The notes beneath the pieces are model-generated. The model was not told the origin of the DNA. It made no database searches and saw only the letters and a program-made list of their open reading frames with translations. DNA of 64,000 nt from Sphingobium sp. Z007 (GTDB lineage Bacteria > Pseudomonadota > Alphaproteobacteria > Sphingomonadales > Sphingomonadaceae): positions 1,922,001 through 1,986,000 of the forward strand of contig NZ_FBXK01000005.1 of assembly GCF_900013425.1 (NCBI RefSeq). The letters run 5' to 3'. Positions 1-9,558 of the stretch are shown here, one piece after another. The position numbers and the translations under genes were made by a program. Positions within the stretch are counted from its first letter, which is position 1. Every line of letters begins with the position of its first letter.

Positions 1-258
1 CTCAAGGGCGAATCGGCCCAGTTCGGCGCCTATCGCCTGAGTGCCATGGCCGAGGAAATCGAAATGGTCGCCCGCCGCTGCGTGGAAACGCATGAAGGCC
101 CGGATGAACTGATCGAGGTCGTAGTCGCGTTGCGCCCTTGCTTCACCGAGACGATGGCGCTGCTGGATCGCGACGCGAACCCGCTGGTCGCCCGCCGACC
201 CGCCACCTTCGGCCGTCGCGCCGACGTGCCTGCACAGGGATTTGGCCGGGCGGTCTGA
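1..258 (+). CDS. C-terminal part of an HPt-like phosphotransfer protein (5' end outside window)
   Basis: The reading frame is open from base 1, so the start lies upstream of the window. The first residues, LKGESAQFGA, followed by an L..MAEEIE helix, resemble the histidine phosphotransfer (HPt) motif H-x-LKG-x-S-x-x-x-GA. The phosphorylated His would sit just before the window edge and cannot be seen. If this is right, the protein relays phosphate in a two-component phosphorelay. The last 25 residues are Arg/Ala rich and not recognisable. The call rests on one short motif and is tentative; the frame itself is convincing from codon use. Confidence 0.5.
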   Translation, partial: LKGESAQFGAYRLSAMAEEIEMVARRCVETHEGPDELIEVVVALRPCFTETMALLDRDANPLVARRPATFGRRADVPAQGFGRAV

Positions 259-349
259 CGCGTTGGGCCAGTATTTTTTAGGCCATTGCCAACAAACGGC
301 CGGCGCGATGCGATCATAGGTCTTGAAGTAAAACCGATCATGCCCCCAT

Positions 350-1363
350 ATGAAGGGCATGACCCGTTTTTCCCTGCTCGATCTCGTCCCCGTCCGTGAA
401 GGCGATACCGTCGCCACAGCGCTCGCCAATGCGGCGGACCTTGCCGCTCATGCGGAGGCGTTGGGCTATCACCGATTCTGGGTCGCCGAACATCATGGCA
501 TGGCGGGCATCGCATCGGCCGCAACCGCGGTCGTGCTGGCGCATATCGGCCATGCGACATCGACCATCCGCATCGGCGCGGGTGGCATCATGCTGCCCAA
601 TCATGCGCCGCTGGTGATCGCCGAACAGTTCGGCACGCTCGACGCCCTTTTCCCAGGCCGGGTCGACCTGGGCCTGGGCCGTGCGCCGGGTTCCGATCAG
701 CGGGTCGCGCAGGCGATTCGCCGCAACCTGTCTGGCGGACCGGATCAGTTCCCGCGCGACGTGATGGAATTACAGGCCTATTTCGCCCAGGACGAGCGGC
801 TCAGCATCCAGGCGACGCCGGGCGCTGGCGCAGATGTGCCGCTCTGGATATTGGGGTCCAGCCTCTACGGCGCGCAGCTCGCCGCTGCATTGGGCCTGCC
901 CTACGCCTTCGCGTCCCATTTCGCGCCCGCCGCGCTGGATGAGGCGATCGAAATCTACCGCCGCGACTTCCGCCCGTCGGCGCAGCTCCCATATCCTTAT
1001 GTGATGGCCGGCTATAATGTCTTTGCCGCTGACACGGCGGAGGAAGCCCATCTGCTCGCCAGTTCGATGCAGCAGTCCTTCGTGCGGCTGCGCACCGGCC
1101 AGCCGGGCAAGCTGCAACCGCCGGTGCCGGGCTATTTTGAGGCGCTGCCCGCGCAGGCGCAGGCAATGCTGTCCGATGTGCTGAGCGTCTCCAGCATCGG
1201 CACGCAGGCGGATGTCGAGCGCGACATCGCCGCCTTCCTGCGCCGCACCCAGGCCGACGAACTGATTCTGACCGGCCAGATTTTCGATCCCGCCGCACGC
1301 AAGCACAGCTTCGCCATCGCCATGGCCGCCGCTCAGACGGTCACGACGCGCGAGATCGCCTGA
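350..1363 (+). CDS. LLM-class flavin-dependent oxidoreductase (luciferase-like monooxygenase)
   Basis: The 337-aa protein has the TIM-barrel bacterial luciferase fold signature: an N-terminal [12 protein letters not shown] strand, [13 protein letters not shown], then [13 protein letters not shown] and [12 protein letters not shown]. These are typical of the YhbW/MsnO8 subgroup of LLM oxidoreductases, which use reduced FMN, usually supplied by a separate reductase. The substrate cannot be told from sequence. A second in-frame ATG three codons in (359) is an equally possible start. Its 3' end overlaps by about 30 nt the 3' end of the convergent acyltransferase gene. Family call is firm; physiological role unknown. 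Confidence 0.9.
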   Translation: MKGMTRFSLLDLVPVREGDTVATALANAADLAAHAEALGYHRFWVAEHHGMAGIASAATAVVLAHIGHATSTIRIGAGGIMLPNHAPLVIAEQFGTLDALFPGRVDLGLGRAPGSDQRVAQAIRRNLSGGPDQFPRDVMELQAYFAQDERLSIQATPGAGADVPLWILGSSLYGAQLAAALGLPYAFASHFAPAALDEAIEIYRRDFRPSAQLPYPYVMAGYNVFAADTAEEAHLLASSMQQSFVRLRTGQPGKLQPPVPGYFEALPAQAQAMLSDVLSVSSIGTQADVERDIAAFLRRTQADELILTGQIFDPAARKHSFAIAMAAAQTVTTREIA

Positions 1364-2496
1364 GGCTCCGGCCGCTTCAACCGCCCGCCGCTGAGCAGCG
1401 CCGCCGCTCCGGGGGCGACGCGGCGCAATGCCGCGCCGATCGCCACCACCGCGCCCAGCACCATCAACGGCTGCGCGATCAGGTAGAAGGGATAGAAGGG
1501 CGTGCCCATCTTCCCGAAAAGCCCGCCCAGCACCGGCCCCAGCAGCCAGATCAGGATCAGGTGGGCGCTGAACAGCAGAAACATATAAGGCTCTGTCCGC
1601 AGCAGCATCGGCCGCGCCGGGCTGTCCGCCAGCGCCCAGGCCAGACGCCAGAAAGCGACCGCTGCCGCCACGCGCAGCGTCAGGTCCAGCGCCCGCGGAC
1701 CCACCGGCCAGGCGTCGTCGCCGACCGTGACGGCCTGATAGAGTTGCGCGGCCATCAACAACGCGAAGGGAGCCGCCATCAACAGCATCGGCTTGCCCGC
1801 CACGCGTTCGGCCCAACCGCCGCGCTGCGCCAGGATGCCCAGCGTGAAGAAGACCAGGATCGACGCCCGCATCAGCAGCGGCGGGCCGAATCCCGCGATA
1901 TGGCAACCCGCCGCCACAACCGCGATCACCACCAGCGACCAGTTTGGCATGCGCACCAGCAGCGGCGCGGCGACCATGCAAAGAAACAGGTCGCGTAGGA
2001 ACGGCATCTGCACGTTGATGTCGGGGTTGCGGGTCAGGATCAGTATCTCGTCCACCAGCCACCAGCCCGATTGCGGCATCGGCGCCGACAGCCCAAGCCG
2101 CCAGGCGGCGCCCGACACCAGAATGATCGCGATGATGTTCCACATGACCATGGGCAGCAGGATGGTCCGCGCCTTGCGTCGCACATGGCGTCCCCAGTCA
2201 CGCGTAGTCTGCGACTGTGCGACCAGCCAGCCGGAAATCAGGCCCAGCAGCGGCACGGCGCTGCGACCGAACAATTCCATCAGCAACCAGCGCAGATTAT
2301 CCTGCCCACTGCCGCGCAACGCCTTGAGCGCTTCCCCGTTCAACCCGGTCCAGGCGTGTACATAGACCACGCCCAATATGCATATGACGCGGGCGATCGC
2401 GATCGCGGCTGAGCGACGTACTCCATCGGGCTGGGGAATATTGAACACGCGGCCATCCTGATTGTTGCCTATTCCCAATGCCCGAACTTGACCCAT
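1333..2496 (-). CDS. Acyltransferase 3 family membrane protein
   Basis: The 387-aa protein has about ten hydrophobic segments and an early motif, [13 protein letters not shown], matching the R..A...VVxxH pattern of the acyltransferase 3 (OafA/NodX/ExoZ) family. Members transfer acetyl or other acyl groups to surface glycans or peptidoglycan at the inner membrane; the conserved His in the first membrane segment is essential in studied members. There is no adjacent polysaccharide cluster to suggest the acceptor. The gene is divergent from the HerA-like gene across a 187-nt gap that must hold both promoters. The start sits in a short hydrophilic leader and could be a few codons further in. Confidence 0.85.
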   Translation of the reverse strand: MGQVRALGIGNNQDGRVFNIPQPDGVRRSAAIAIARVICILGVVYVHAWTGLNGEALKALRGSGQDNLRWLLMELFGRSAVPLLGLISGWLVAQSQTTRDWGRHVRRKARTILLPMVMWNIIAIILVSGAAWRLGLSAPMPQSGWWLVDEILILTRNPDINVQMPFLRDLFLCMVAAPLLVRMPNWSLVVIAVVAAGCHIAGFGPPLLMRASILVFFTLGILAQRGGWAERVAGKPMLLMAAPFALLMAAQLYQAVTVGDDAWPVGPRALDLTLRVAAAVAFWRLAWALADSPARPMLLRTEPYMFLLFSAHLILIWLLGPVLGGLFGKMGTPFYPFYLIAQPLMVLGAVVAIGAALRRVAPGAAALLSGGRLKRPEPQAISRVVTV

Positions 2497-2683
2497 GTTC
2501 CTGTCAGTGAAACGACTGGTCCAGATCGGACCCCGGCTCAGCGTCTCTTAACCTTCCCGCTTCACCCTGATGCGGGGCTTTGCCGACATGCGGGGGCAAG
2601 AGGCTAAGCCAATCTTTACCTCTTTTGCCTAGAAGCATCCTGTTCACCGGAAGCCGTTCCGGTCCAAGGGACGACAAAGGCTC

Positions 2684-4339
2684 ATGACCCATATGCCGGG
2701 CGCACATCATTTTTCTGCTGCATCAGCGCCTGTGCATCTGACGTCCGTCCAATCGATGGGCATGGTGTTCCAGATCGCCGGGTCCAGCTCCAAAGTGCTG
2801 ATAGACGCTCAGCGCCTGGCGATATTGGGACAGGATGAAGACCCCTGCACCGCCATGGCGGGCCAGGTCGGCAGCCAGGTCAAGATGCGCGTCGGCAACA
2901 GCTGGCTGGTCGCCAGCGTCCGCGCGATGACATTGGACCAGGCGAGCAAGGGCATCGTGGCCGACATCGATTTCCTGGGCGAAGGCGATGAGGAAAAGCT
3001 GACCGGCCGCATCTACCGCTTCCGCCGCGGCGTCACCCGCTATCCAACGCCCGGCACCGATATATTCCCGGTGTCGGGGCACGACATGCAGCAGATCTAC
3101 GCAGCGGATGACCGCGCGAATGTGGAGATCGGCACCGTCTATCCCACCACAGACACGCGCGCCGCGCTCTATGTCGATTCGATGCTGGGCAAGCATTTCG
3201 CGCTGCTCGGCTCCACCGGCACCGGCAAGTCGACCAGCGCCGCCCTGATCCTGCACCGCATCTGCGACCTGTCGCCGCAGGGCCATATCGTCATGATCGA
3301 CCCCCATGGCGAATATGGCGCGGCCTTCGCCACCAATGGCGCGGTGTTCGACGTCACCAATCTGGCCCTGCCCTATTGGCTGATGAATTTCGAGGAGCAT
3401 TGCGAGGTCTTCGTCACCTCCTCCGGCTCCGAACGCACGGTCGATTGCGATATCCTGGCCAAATGCCTGCTCGCCGCGCGGATGAAGAACCGCCTGGCCG
3501 AAAGCATCGGCCGGCTGACAGTCGATTCGCCGATCCCCTATCTTCTGTCCGACCTCACCACCATCCTCCAGAATGAGATGGGCAAGCTCGACAAGGGCAC
3601 CAATTCGCTGCCCTATATGCGCCTGAAAACCAAAATCGACGAGATCAAGGCCGACCCGCGCTACAGCTTCATGTTTTCCGGCATGCTGGTCGCCGACACG
3701 ATGCAGGCCTTTCTCGCCAAGATTTTCCGCCTGCCCTCCGACGGCAAGCCGATCTCGATCATCGACGTGTCGGCCATGCCATCAGAGATCACCTCGACCG
3801 TCGTGTCGGTGCTGTCGCGTTTGGTGTTCGACTATGCGATCTGGGCGCGCGACGAACCGCAGCGGCCCATCCTGCTGGTCTGCGAAGAAGCGCATCGCTA
3901 CATCCCCAACACGACCACCGGCAACGGTCAGGCGGTGCGCAAGATATTGGAGCGGATCGCCAAGGAAGGCCGTAAATACGGAATTTCGCTGGGCCTCATC
4001 ACCCAGCGGCCGTCCGATCTGGCCGAAGGCGTGCTGTCGCAATGCGGCACCATCATTGCGATGCGCCTCAACAACGATCGCGACCAGGCCTTTGTGAAAG
4101 CCGCCATGCCCGAAGGCGCGCGCGGCTTCCTCGATTCGATCCCCGCCCTGCGCAATCGCGAAGCGATCATCTGCGGCGAAGGCGTCGCCGTGCCGATCCG
4201 CGTCGCGCTCGACAATCTGGAGGAGCATCGCCGCCCCGCATCGGGCGACCCCAGCTTCACCGAACTGTGGCGTCAATCCGGCAGCGAAGCCGACATATTA
4301 GATCGCACCATCACCCGCTGGCGCAACCAGGGGCGCTAA
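2684..4339 (+). CDS. HerA-like hexameric ATPase (DUF87)
   Basis: The 551-aa protein has an N-terminal beta-rich HAS-barrel-like region (about 1-150), then a RecA-type ATPase core with Walker A GSTGTGKST near residue 178, MIDPHGEYG shortly after, a Walker B segment ILLVCEEAHRY near 405, and the sensor region ISLGLITQRPSDL. This is the HerA/DUF87 translocase family. HerA proteins work with the NurA nuclease in archaea and with various nucleases in bacteria. No NurA or other nuclease lies next to it here, so it may be a stand-alone housekeeping ATPase, as is common in alphaproteobacteria. The first ATG is used because an AAAGG lies just upstream; residue 4 is also Met. Confidence 0.85.
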   Translation: MTHMPGAHHFSAASAPVHLTSVQSMGMVFQIAGSSSKVLIDAQRLAILGQDEDPCTAMAGQVGSQVKMRVGNSWLVASVRAMTLDQASKGIVADIDFLGEGDEEKLTGRIYRFRRGVTRYPTPGTDIFPVSGHDMQQIYAADDRANVEIGTVYPTTDTRAALYVDSMLGKHFALLGSTGTGKSTSAALILHRICDLSPQGHIVMIDPHGEYGAAFATNGAVFDVTNLALPYWLMNFEEHCEVFVTSSGSERTVDCDILAKCLLAARMKNRLAESIGRLTVDSPIPYLLSDLTTILQNEMGKLDKGTNSLPYMRLKTKIDEIKADPRYSFMFSGMLVADTMQAFLAKIFRLPSDGKPISIIDVSAMPSEITSTVVSVLSRLVFDYAIWARDEPQRPILLVCEEAHRYIPNTTTGNGQAVRKILERIAKEGRKYGISLGLITQRPSDLAEGVLSQCGTIIAMRLNNDRDQAFVKAAMPEGARGFLDSIPALRNREAIICGEGVAVPIRVALDNLEEHRRPASGDPSFTELWRQSGSEADILDRTITRWRNQGR

Positions 4340-4346
4340 GGCTGCT

Positions 4347-5798
4347 TCAGCCTGCCGGTACGATCCGGCCCGCCGGTTCGGCGTCGCTATTAGCCGTTTC
4401 GCGACATTGTTCCTCATGCACCGGGACCAGCAGCCGCGTCTTGCGCCATCCGCCGCGCGCATAGACGATCCACGCCAGCAACAGCGCTACCGCCGATCCG
4501 GCCGGGAAGCTGAGCCAGAGCGCATCGGCACCCAATTTGGGATAGCCCAGTTCGTAAAAGCCCAACCGCACGCCGAACAGGGTGACGATCAGGATCACCA
4601 GCGGCGCGACCACCACGCCATTGGCGCGCATCACCCCGAACAGGATCATGGTGACGCCGAATATCATGAAGCTCCAGCTGGCCAGCAACTGCATGTTCCA
4701 CGCCGCGTCGATCGCCGCCTGATTGCTACCCAGGAACAAGGACAGCAGCGACGCGTGGAACAACAGGATGATGACGATCATCGTGCCGGTAATGGCCAGC
4801 AGATAGCCGATGCCATAGCCCGCGATACGACTGATCCGGTCCCAACGCCCCGCCCCGACATTTTGCGCCGCCATGGCGCTGACCGCCGCGCCCATCGCCA
4901 TCGCCGGCATCTGCAGATAGGTCCATATCTGCTGCGCTGCGCCATAGGCGGCCGTCACCAGCAGGCCTTCGCGATTGACCAGGCCGATCATCACCAGCCC
5001 GGACGCGGACATGACGATCATCTGCAAGCCCATCGGCAGCCCCTTGGCCAGCAGCACGCGCAACTGGTCGGCGGCCGGCCAGAGATAGCGCAATTCCGCG
5101 CCGCGCAGCCGCAACGGCAGATCCTTGGCATAGATGAACCCAACGACCCCGATCAGGCTGACGATCCCGGCCGCCGCCGTCGCCGCCGCCGATCCGGCGA
5201 TGCCATAGGCCGGGATCGGCCCCAGCCCCAGGATCAGCACCGGATTGAGGATCAGGTCCACAGCCACGCTGACGATCATGAAGATCAGCGGCGTGCGCGC
5301 GTCCCCCGCGCCGCGCAGCCCCATCATGATCATGACGACCAGCAGCGTCGCGGGCATGGCGAAGAAAATGACGCGCAGATAGATGAGCGCCATGTCGAAC
5401 GCTTCGACCGGCGTCGCCAGTAGCCGCAACAGCGCCGGCGCGCCGATCCAGCCGCCGATCGCGACGGCCAGCCCCAGCATCGAACAGAAACCGACCGCCG
5501 ATCCAAAGGCGCGCCGCGCCGCATCCACGTCGCGCGCGCCGACCGATTGCGCGATGACCACGGTCGACGCCATGCCGAAACCAAACACGACCGAGAACAT
5601 CAGGAACATGATGATATTGGCGTTCGCCGTCGCCGCCAGCGCCTGCGCGCCCAGGAAGCGCCCGACCCAGATCGCGTTGATCGATCCGTTCAAGGACTGG
5701 AGGATATTGGACGCCAGCGTGGGAATGGCGAACAGCAGCAGGGTCGATCCGATCGGCCCTTGCGTCAGGTCTTTTGCACCCGGTCTGCTCGCTGCCAT
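4347..5798 (-). CDS. MATE family efflux transporter
   Basis: The 483-aa protein shows the repeated 6+6 membrane-segment layout of multidrug and toxin extrusion transporters. It opens with LTQGPIGSTLLLFAIPTLAS, a hallmark of the NorM/DinF-like group, and contains GLRGAGDARTPL and the second-half counterpart GLPMGLQM. Such proteins exchange Na+ or H+ for cationic drugs or metabolites across the inner membrane. It is on the same strand as valS, but a 148-nt gap with an inverted repeat separates them, so co-transcription is doubtful. The C-terminal tail of about 30 residues is hydrophilic. Substrate unknown. Confidence 0.92.
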   Translation of the reverse strand: MAASRPGAKDLTQGPIGSTLLLFAIPTLASNILQSLNGSINAIWVGRFLGAQALAATANANIIMFLMFSVVFGFGMASTVVIAQSVGARDVDAARRAFGSAVGFCSMLGLAVAIGGWIGAPALLRLLATPVEAFDMALIYLRVIFFAMPATLLVVMIMMGLRGAGDARTPLIFMIVSVAVDLILNPVLILGLGPIPAYGIAGSAAATAAAGIVSLIGVVGFIYAKDLPLRLRGAELRYLWPAADQLRVLLAKGLPMGLQMIVMSASGLVMIGLVNREGLLVTAAYGAAQQIWTYLQMPAMAMGAAVSAMAAQNVGAGRWDRISRIAGYGIGYLLAITGTMIVIILLFHASLLSLFLGSNQAAIDAAWNMQLLASWSFMIFGVTMILFGVMRANGVVVAPLVILIVTLFGVRLGFYELGYPKLGADALWLSFPAGSAVALLLAWIVYARGGWRKTRLLVPVHEEQCRETANSDAEPAGRIVPAG

Positions 5799-5849
5799 TG
5801 GCCTGCCTCTTCCCCTGTGTCAGGCTTGTGGGCGAATAGCCCCCTGCCC

Positions 5850-5923
5850 CGTTCGCCCTGAGCCTGTCGAAGGACCGACCTTCTTCAACAAGAAGAAGGC
5901 TTCGACAAGCTCAGCCCGAACGG
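5850..5923. repeat. Intergenic inverted repeat followed by a T run
   Basis: Two arms at 5851-5872 and 5900-5921 are inverted copies with four mismatches and match the dispersed repeat containing CTTCGACAAGCTCAG found between genes in sphingomonads. A second small hairpin (CCTTCTT/AAGAAGG) sits inside. On the + strand it is followed by TTTTT. It lies between the valS stop and the MATE gene start, so on the minus strand it may attenuate read-through from valS. Confidence 0.75.
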
Positions 5924-5946
5924 ATTTTTGTTTATTTCCGAAAAAT

Positions 5947-8778
5947 CTATCCCAACCGGTCCAATGCCGCCTTCAACCGTTCCGCCTCGGCGCTCTTCTC
6001 GGCATGATCCTCACGCGCCTTGGCGACCGCTTCGGGCTTGGCCTTCTCGACGAAGCTGGGGTTGGACAGGCGACCGCCCAGACCATCCCGCTCCTTCTCC
6101 GCCGCCGCCAGCGCCTTGGCCAGGCGCGTCTTTTCCGCCGCGATGTCGATCACGCCTTCCAAAGGCAGGATGAAGGTCGCCTCATCCACCACGATCTGGG
6201 CCGCGCCGCCCGCTGGCGGTTCGCCGAAGGTCAGGCTTTCGACCCGGCCGAGCCGCGCCAGCGCGACCCCCTGCCGGTCGAGCCGACGATGCGTTTCTTC
6301 GGATGCATCGCGCACGATGACGGGCAGCTTTGCGCCCGGCGGCACGTTGAGTTCGGTCCGCGCCGTCCGCATCGCGCTGACCAGCCGGATCAGCCAGTCG
6401 ATCTCCGCCTGCGCCTCGCCATCGACCGCCGCCAGCGCCTGCGGCCATTGCGCGACGATCAGGGCGTTCGCACGCTCGCCGGTCAGATGCCATAACTCTT
6501 CGGTTATGAACGGCATGAAGGGGTGCAGCATCACCAATATCTGGTCGAACGCCCAGCCCGCGACGGCGCGCGTCTCATCGTCCATCGCGCCCTTGGTCAG
6601 TTCGATATACCAGTCGCAAAACTGGTCCCAGACGAAATGATAGATGGCGTTCGCCGCCGCGTCGAAGCGCAGGTCGGCCAGCGCCATGTCGATCGCCTGC
6701 ACGGTCGCCACCGTCTCGGCAATGATCCAGCGGTTGACCGGCAGCGCGGCGGCGGGCGCCTCATGGCTGGTCGAGGCAGTGACGCCATTGGCCTGGAGGA
6801 AGCGCGCCGCGTTCCACAGCTTGGTCGCGAAGTTGCGATAGCCCTCGACCCGCTTCTCATCCATCTTCACGTCACGGCCCTGGCTCTCCATCGCCGCCAT
6901 GAAGAAGCGCAGCGCGTCGGCGCCGAACCTGTCGATCAGGCCCAGCGGATCGACCACATTGCCCTTGGACTTGGACATTTTCTGCCCATCCGCCGCGCGG
7001 ACGAGGCCGTGGAGATAGAGCTTCTTCCACGGCACATCGCCCATGAACTCCATGCCCTGCATCGCCATGCGGGCGTCCCAGAAGAACAGGATGTCAAAGC
7101 CGCTGATAAGCAGGTCGTTGGGATAATGGCGCGACAGCTTCTCGCTCTGCTCTGGCCAGCCCAGCGTCCCGAACGGCCAGAGGGCGGAGGAGAACCAGGT
7201 GTCTAAGACGTCTGTTTCTTGCCAAAGGTAGATATAGTCAGGATCAGCACCATTGGAAACCAATTCGCGGATGCGCGCCGGCGAATCCATAAAGGCAATA
7301 GGCCGTCCCACATCCTTATAGCGAGCGAGGGCATCCAATTCTGCATCATATTGGCTCTCGGCAACGAAAACTTCAGTGTCCGAAAGATCGGTATCATAGA
7401 CCAGTTCATTGCCTACAATTTTTGGCCCAAACCAAGCCGGAATCCGATGCCCCCACCACAATTGGCGGCTCACGCACCAGGGCTGGATATTCTCCATCCA
7501 GTTGAAGAAGGTCTTTTCCCATGTCTTGGGCACGATCTCGATCGCGCCGTCGCGGACCGCCTGCATCGGCGCGACCGCCAACTTCTCCGCGTCGACATAC
7601 CATTGGTCAGTCAGCCAGGGTTCGATCACCACATTGGACCGGTCGCCGAACGGCGTCTGGATCGTGCGCGGCTCGTAATCGGCCTCGACCGGCTCGCCGT
7701 CCTTGTCCTTGGTGATGTGCGGGACCAGCAGTCCCAACGCCTTCATCTCCGCAACCACCGCCTCGCGCGCACCGTCCACGCCATCGCGCCTGAAGCGGTG
7801 CAGCCCCAGGAAGCGGTCGGGGATCAGGCCATCGGCGGTCTGGACGACATTGGCGTCGGCATCGAACATGTTGAGCATGTCGCCGGCCTTGAAGCCCGCG
7901 CGCTTGCCCACGTCGAAATCGTTGAAATCATGCCCCGGCGTGATCTTGACCGCGCCCGATCCCAGTGCCGGGTCGGCATGTTCGTCGGGCACGATCTTGA
8001 ACCGCCGCCCGGTGATCGGCTGGAGAATATCCTTGCCGATGACCGCCTTGTAGCGCTCGTCATCGGGATGCACCGCGACCGCCATGTCGGCCAGCATCGT
8101 TTCCGGGCGCGTCGTCGCGACGACGATATGGTCGCTGCCATCGGCCAGGGTCACACCGTCCGCCAGCGGATAGCGGAAGCGCCAGAAGCCGCCCTTCGTC
8201 TCGACCGTCTCGACCTCCAGGTCCGAAATGGCAGAGCGGAAATGCGGGTCCCAGTTGACCAGCCGCTTGTCGCGATACAGCAGGCCGCGCTTGTGCAGTT
8301 CCACGAACACCTTGACCACGGCCTTGGAAAAGCCCTCGTCCATGGTGAAGCGTTCGTTCGCCCAGTCCATCGAACAGCCCAGCCGCCGCAGCTGGCCAGT
8401 GATGGTCCCGCCGCTTTCCGCCTTCCATTCCCACACCTTCGCGACAAATTCCTCGCGGGTGAAGTCGGTGCGCTTCTGCTGCTTGGCATTGAGTTGCCGC
8501 TCGACCACCATCTGCGTCGCGATGCCCGCATGGTCGGTGCCGACCACCCACAAGGCGTCCTTGCCGCGCAGCCGTTCGTACCGAATCACGATGTCCTGCA
8601 ACGTATTGTCCAGCGCATGGCCGATATGCAGGCTGCCGGTCACGTTGGGCGGCGGATTGACGATCGTGAAGGGCACCGCGCCCGGCCGCTCCGGGCGGAA
8701 CAGGCCGTTGCTCTCCCAATGCGCGTACCAGCGGGATTCGATATCGGCGGGGTCGAAGGTTTTCGGCAATTCGGTCAT
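5947..8778 (-). CDS. valS: Valine-tRNA ligase
   Basis: The 943-aa class I aminoacyl-tRNA synthetase charges tRNA-Val in the cytoplasm. It has the HIGH motif (HIGHALDN, near residue 51), the CP1 editing domain ([18 protein letters not shown]), [19 protein letters not shown], and KMSKSKGN near residue 601. The C-terminal arm is a coiled coil rich in Ala/Glu/Lys, as usual. Length fits the bacterial enzyme. One oddity: roughly 7200-7440 (residues 446-526) is clearly more AT-rich than the rest and encodes a segment between GHRIPAWF and the DTWF motif that does not look like the usual linker. The frame stays open throughout, so the enzyme is likely functional. popZ-tolC-pcm follow upstream on the same strand after three intervening genes. 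Confidence 0.98.
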   Translation of the reverse strand: MTELPKTFDPADIESRWYAHWESNGLFRPERPGAVPFTIVNPPPNVTGSLHIGHALDNTLQDIVIRYERLRGKDALWVVGTDHAGIATQMVVERQLNAKQQKRTDFTREEFVAKVWEWKAESGGTITGQLRRLGCSMDWANERFTMDEGFSKAVVKVFVELHKRGLLYRDKRLVNWDPHFRSAISDLEVETVETKGGFWRFRYPLADGVTLADGSDHIVVATTRPETMLADMAVAVHPDDERYKAVIGKDILQPITGRRFKIVPDEHADPALGSGAVKITPGHDFNDFDVGKRAGFKAGDMLNMFDADANVVQTADGLIPDRFLGLHRFRRDGVDGAREAVVAEMKALGLLVPHITKDKDGEPVEADYEPRTIQTPFGDRSNVVIEPWLTDQWYVDAEKLAVAPMQAVRDGAIEIVPKTWEKTFFNWMENIQPWCVSRQLWWGHRIPAWFGPKIVGNELVYDTDLSDTEVFVAESQYDAELDALARYKDVGRPIAFMDSPARIRELVSNGADPDYIYLWQETDVLDTWFSSALWPFGTLGWPEQSEKLSRHYPNDLLISGFDILFFWDARMAMQGMEFMGDVPWKKLYLHGLVRAADGQKMSKSKGNVVDPLGLIDRFGADALRFFMAAMESQGRDVKMDEKRVEGYRNFATKLWNAARFLQANGVTASTSHEAPAAALPVNRWIIAETVATVQAIDMALADLRFDAAANAIYHFVWDQFCDWYIELTKGAMDDETRAVAGWAFDQILVMLHPFMPFITEELWHLTGERANALIVAQWPQALAAVDGEAQAEIDWLIRLVSAMRTARTELNVPPGAKLPVIVRDASEETHRRLDRQGVALARLGRVESLTFGEPPAGGAAQIVVDEATFILPLEGVIDIAAEKTRLAKALAAAEKERDGLGGRLSNPSFVEKAKPEAVAKAREDHAEKSAEAERLKAALDRLG

Positions 8779-8823
8779 GAAAGCGCCCTTAAAGGGCCTT
8801 TCCGCTCCATTCCAGCGAAACTA

Positions 8824-9510
8824 TCATCCGATCCAGCGCCAGATGCCTGCATCCCACCCGGCGAGCGGCATATGCGCCCAGGTGGCGGCCAGCCAGACGA
8901 CCAGTCCGCCCGCCAGCGTATGCATCCCGAACCGGCCGAACCGCGCGCGACCGGCGGCAATCGCGGCGAAGGGCCAGTAACTGGTCCGCGCCTCCCATTG
9001 CCGCCACATAGCGGGCGTAAGCGCCGCCTTCTTGCGGTCCTGCAACGCCGCGCCGACCAGCGCCAGGATCAAGATCGCCAGCGCGACGGTGATATTCTTG
9101 GCCACCGGATAGACGAGGATATGGCTGAGGCTCCAGAGCGCGAACGACCACATCATCGGATGCCGGGTGATGGCGAACACGCCCTTCGCCTCGGCTGGCG
9201 CGCGCATGTGCCCATCGGGGTCGGGCATGGCGGGATTGCCGATCAACGACCCCATCAGCAGCATCGCCGCCAACAGCATGATAGCACTCGCCATCGCCCA
9301 TAACCCATCGCCGACCGGCCATATCATAGTCGTTACGGATTCGGAACGATAGGCCGTGATGAGCCAGCCCAAGGTAGCAAAGGCGACCAGCGAATAGAGG
9401 CCCAGAAACGCCTTCTCCCCCACCCGCGCCACGATTGGCCCGCGCAGCGGATGAGACAGAAGGAAATGCGTGCCCACAAAGGCCACCGCCGCGATCAGCA
9501 CCATCGACAT
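8824..9510 (-). CDS. NnrU family integral membrane protein
   Basis: The 228-aa protein has about six hydrophobic segments and the NnrU hallmarks: GTHFLLSHPLRGPIVARVGE at the N-terminus and the GVFAITRHPMMWSFALW segment, also typical of isoprenylcysteine methyltransferase-like membrane folds. NnrU was named for nitrate/nitric-oxide regulation in rhodobacteria, but no denitrification genes are nearby, so the function here is unknown. It ends 45 nt before valS on the same strand. The initiating Met could be residue 1 or 3. Confidence 0.85.
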   Translation of the reverse strand: MSMVLIAAVAFVGTHFLLSHPLRGPIVARVGEKAFLGLYSLVAFATLGWLITAYRSESVTTMIWPVGDGLWAMASAIMLLAAMLLMGSLIGNPAMPDPDGHMRAPAEAKGVFAITRHPMMWSFALWSLSHILVYPVAKNITVALAILILALVGAALQDRKKAALTPAMWRQWEARTSYWPFAAIAAGRARFGRFGMHTLAGGLVVWLAATWAHMPLAGWDAGIWRWIG

Positions 9511-9558
9511 GTCGTTCTCCCAAACCGCCTGATGCCAACATTACCACGATTGAGCTGT

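Noticed and set aside
7219..9303. A 694-codon frame antisense to valS
   Set aside because: It mirrors valS codon bias, is His/Arg/Pro rich, has no domain, and valS on the other strand is certain.
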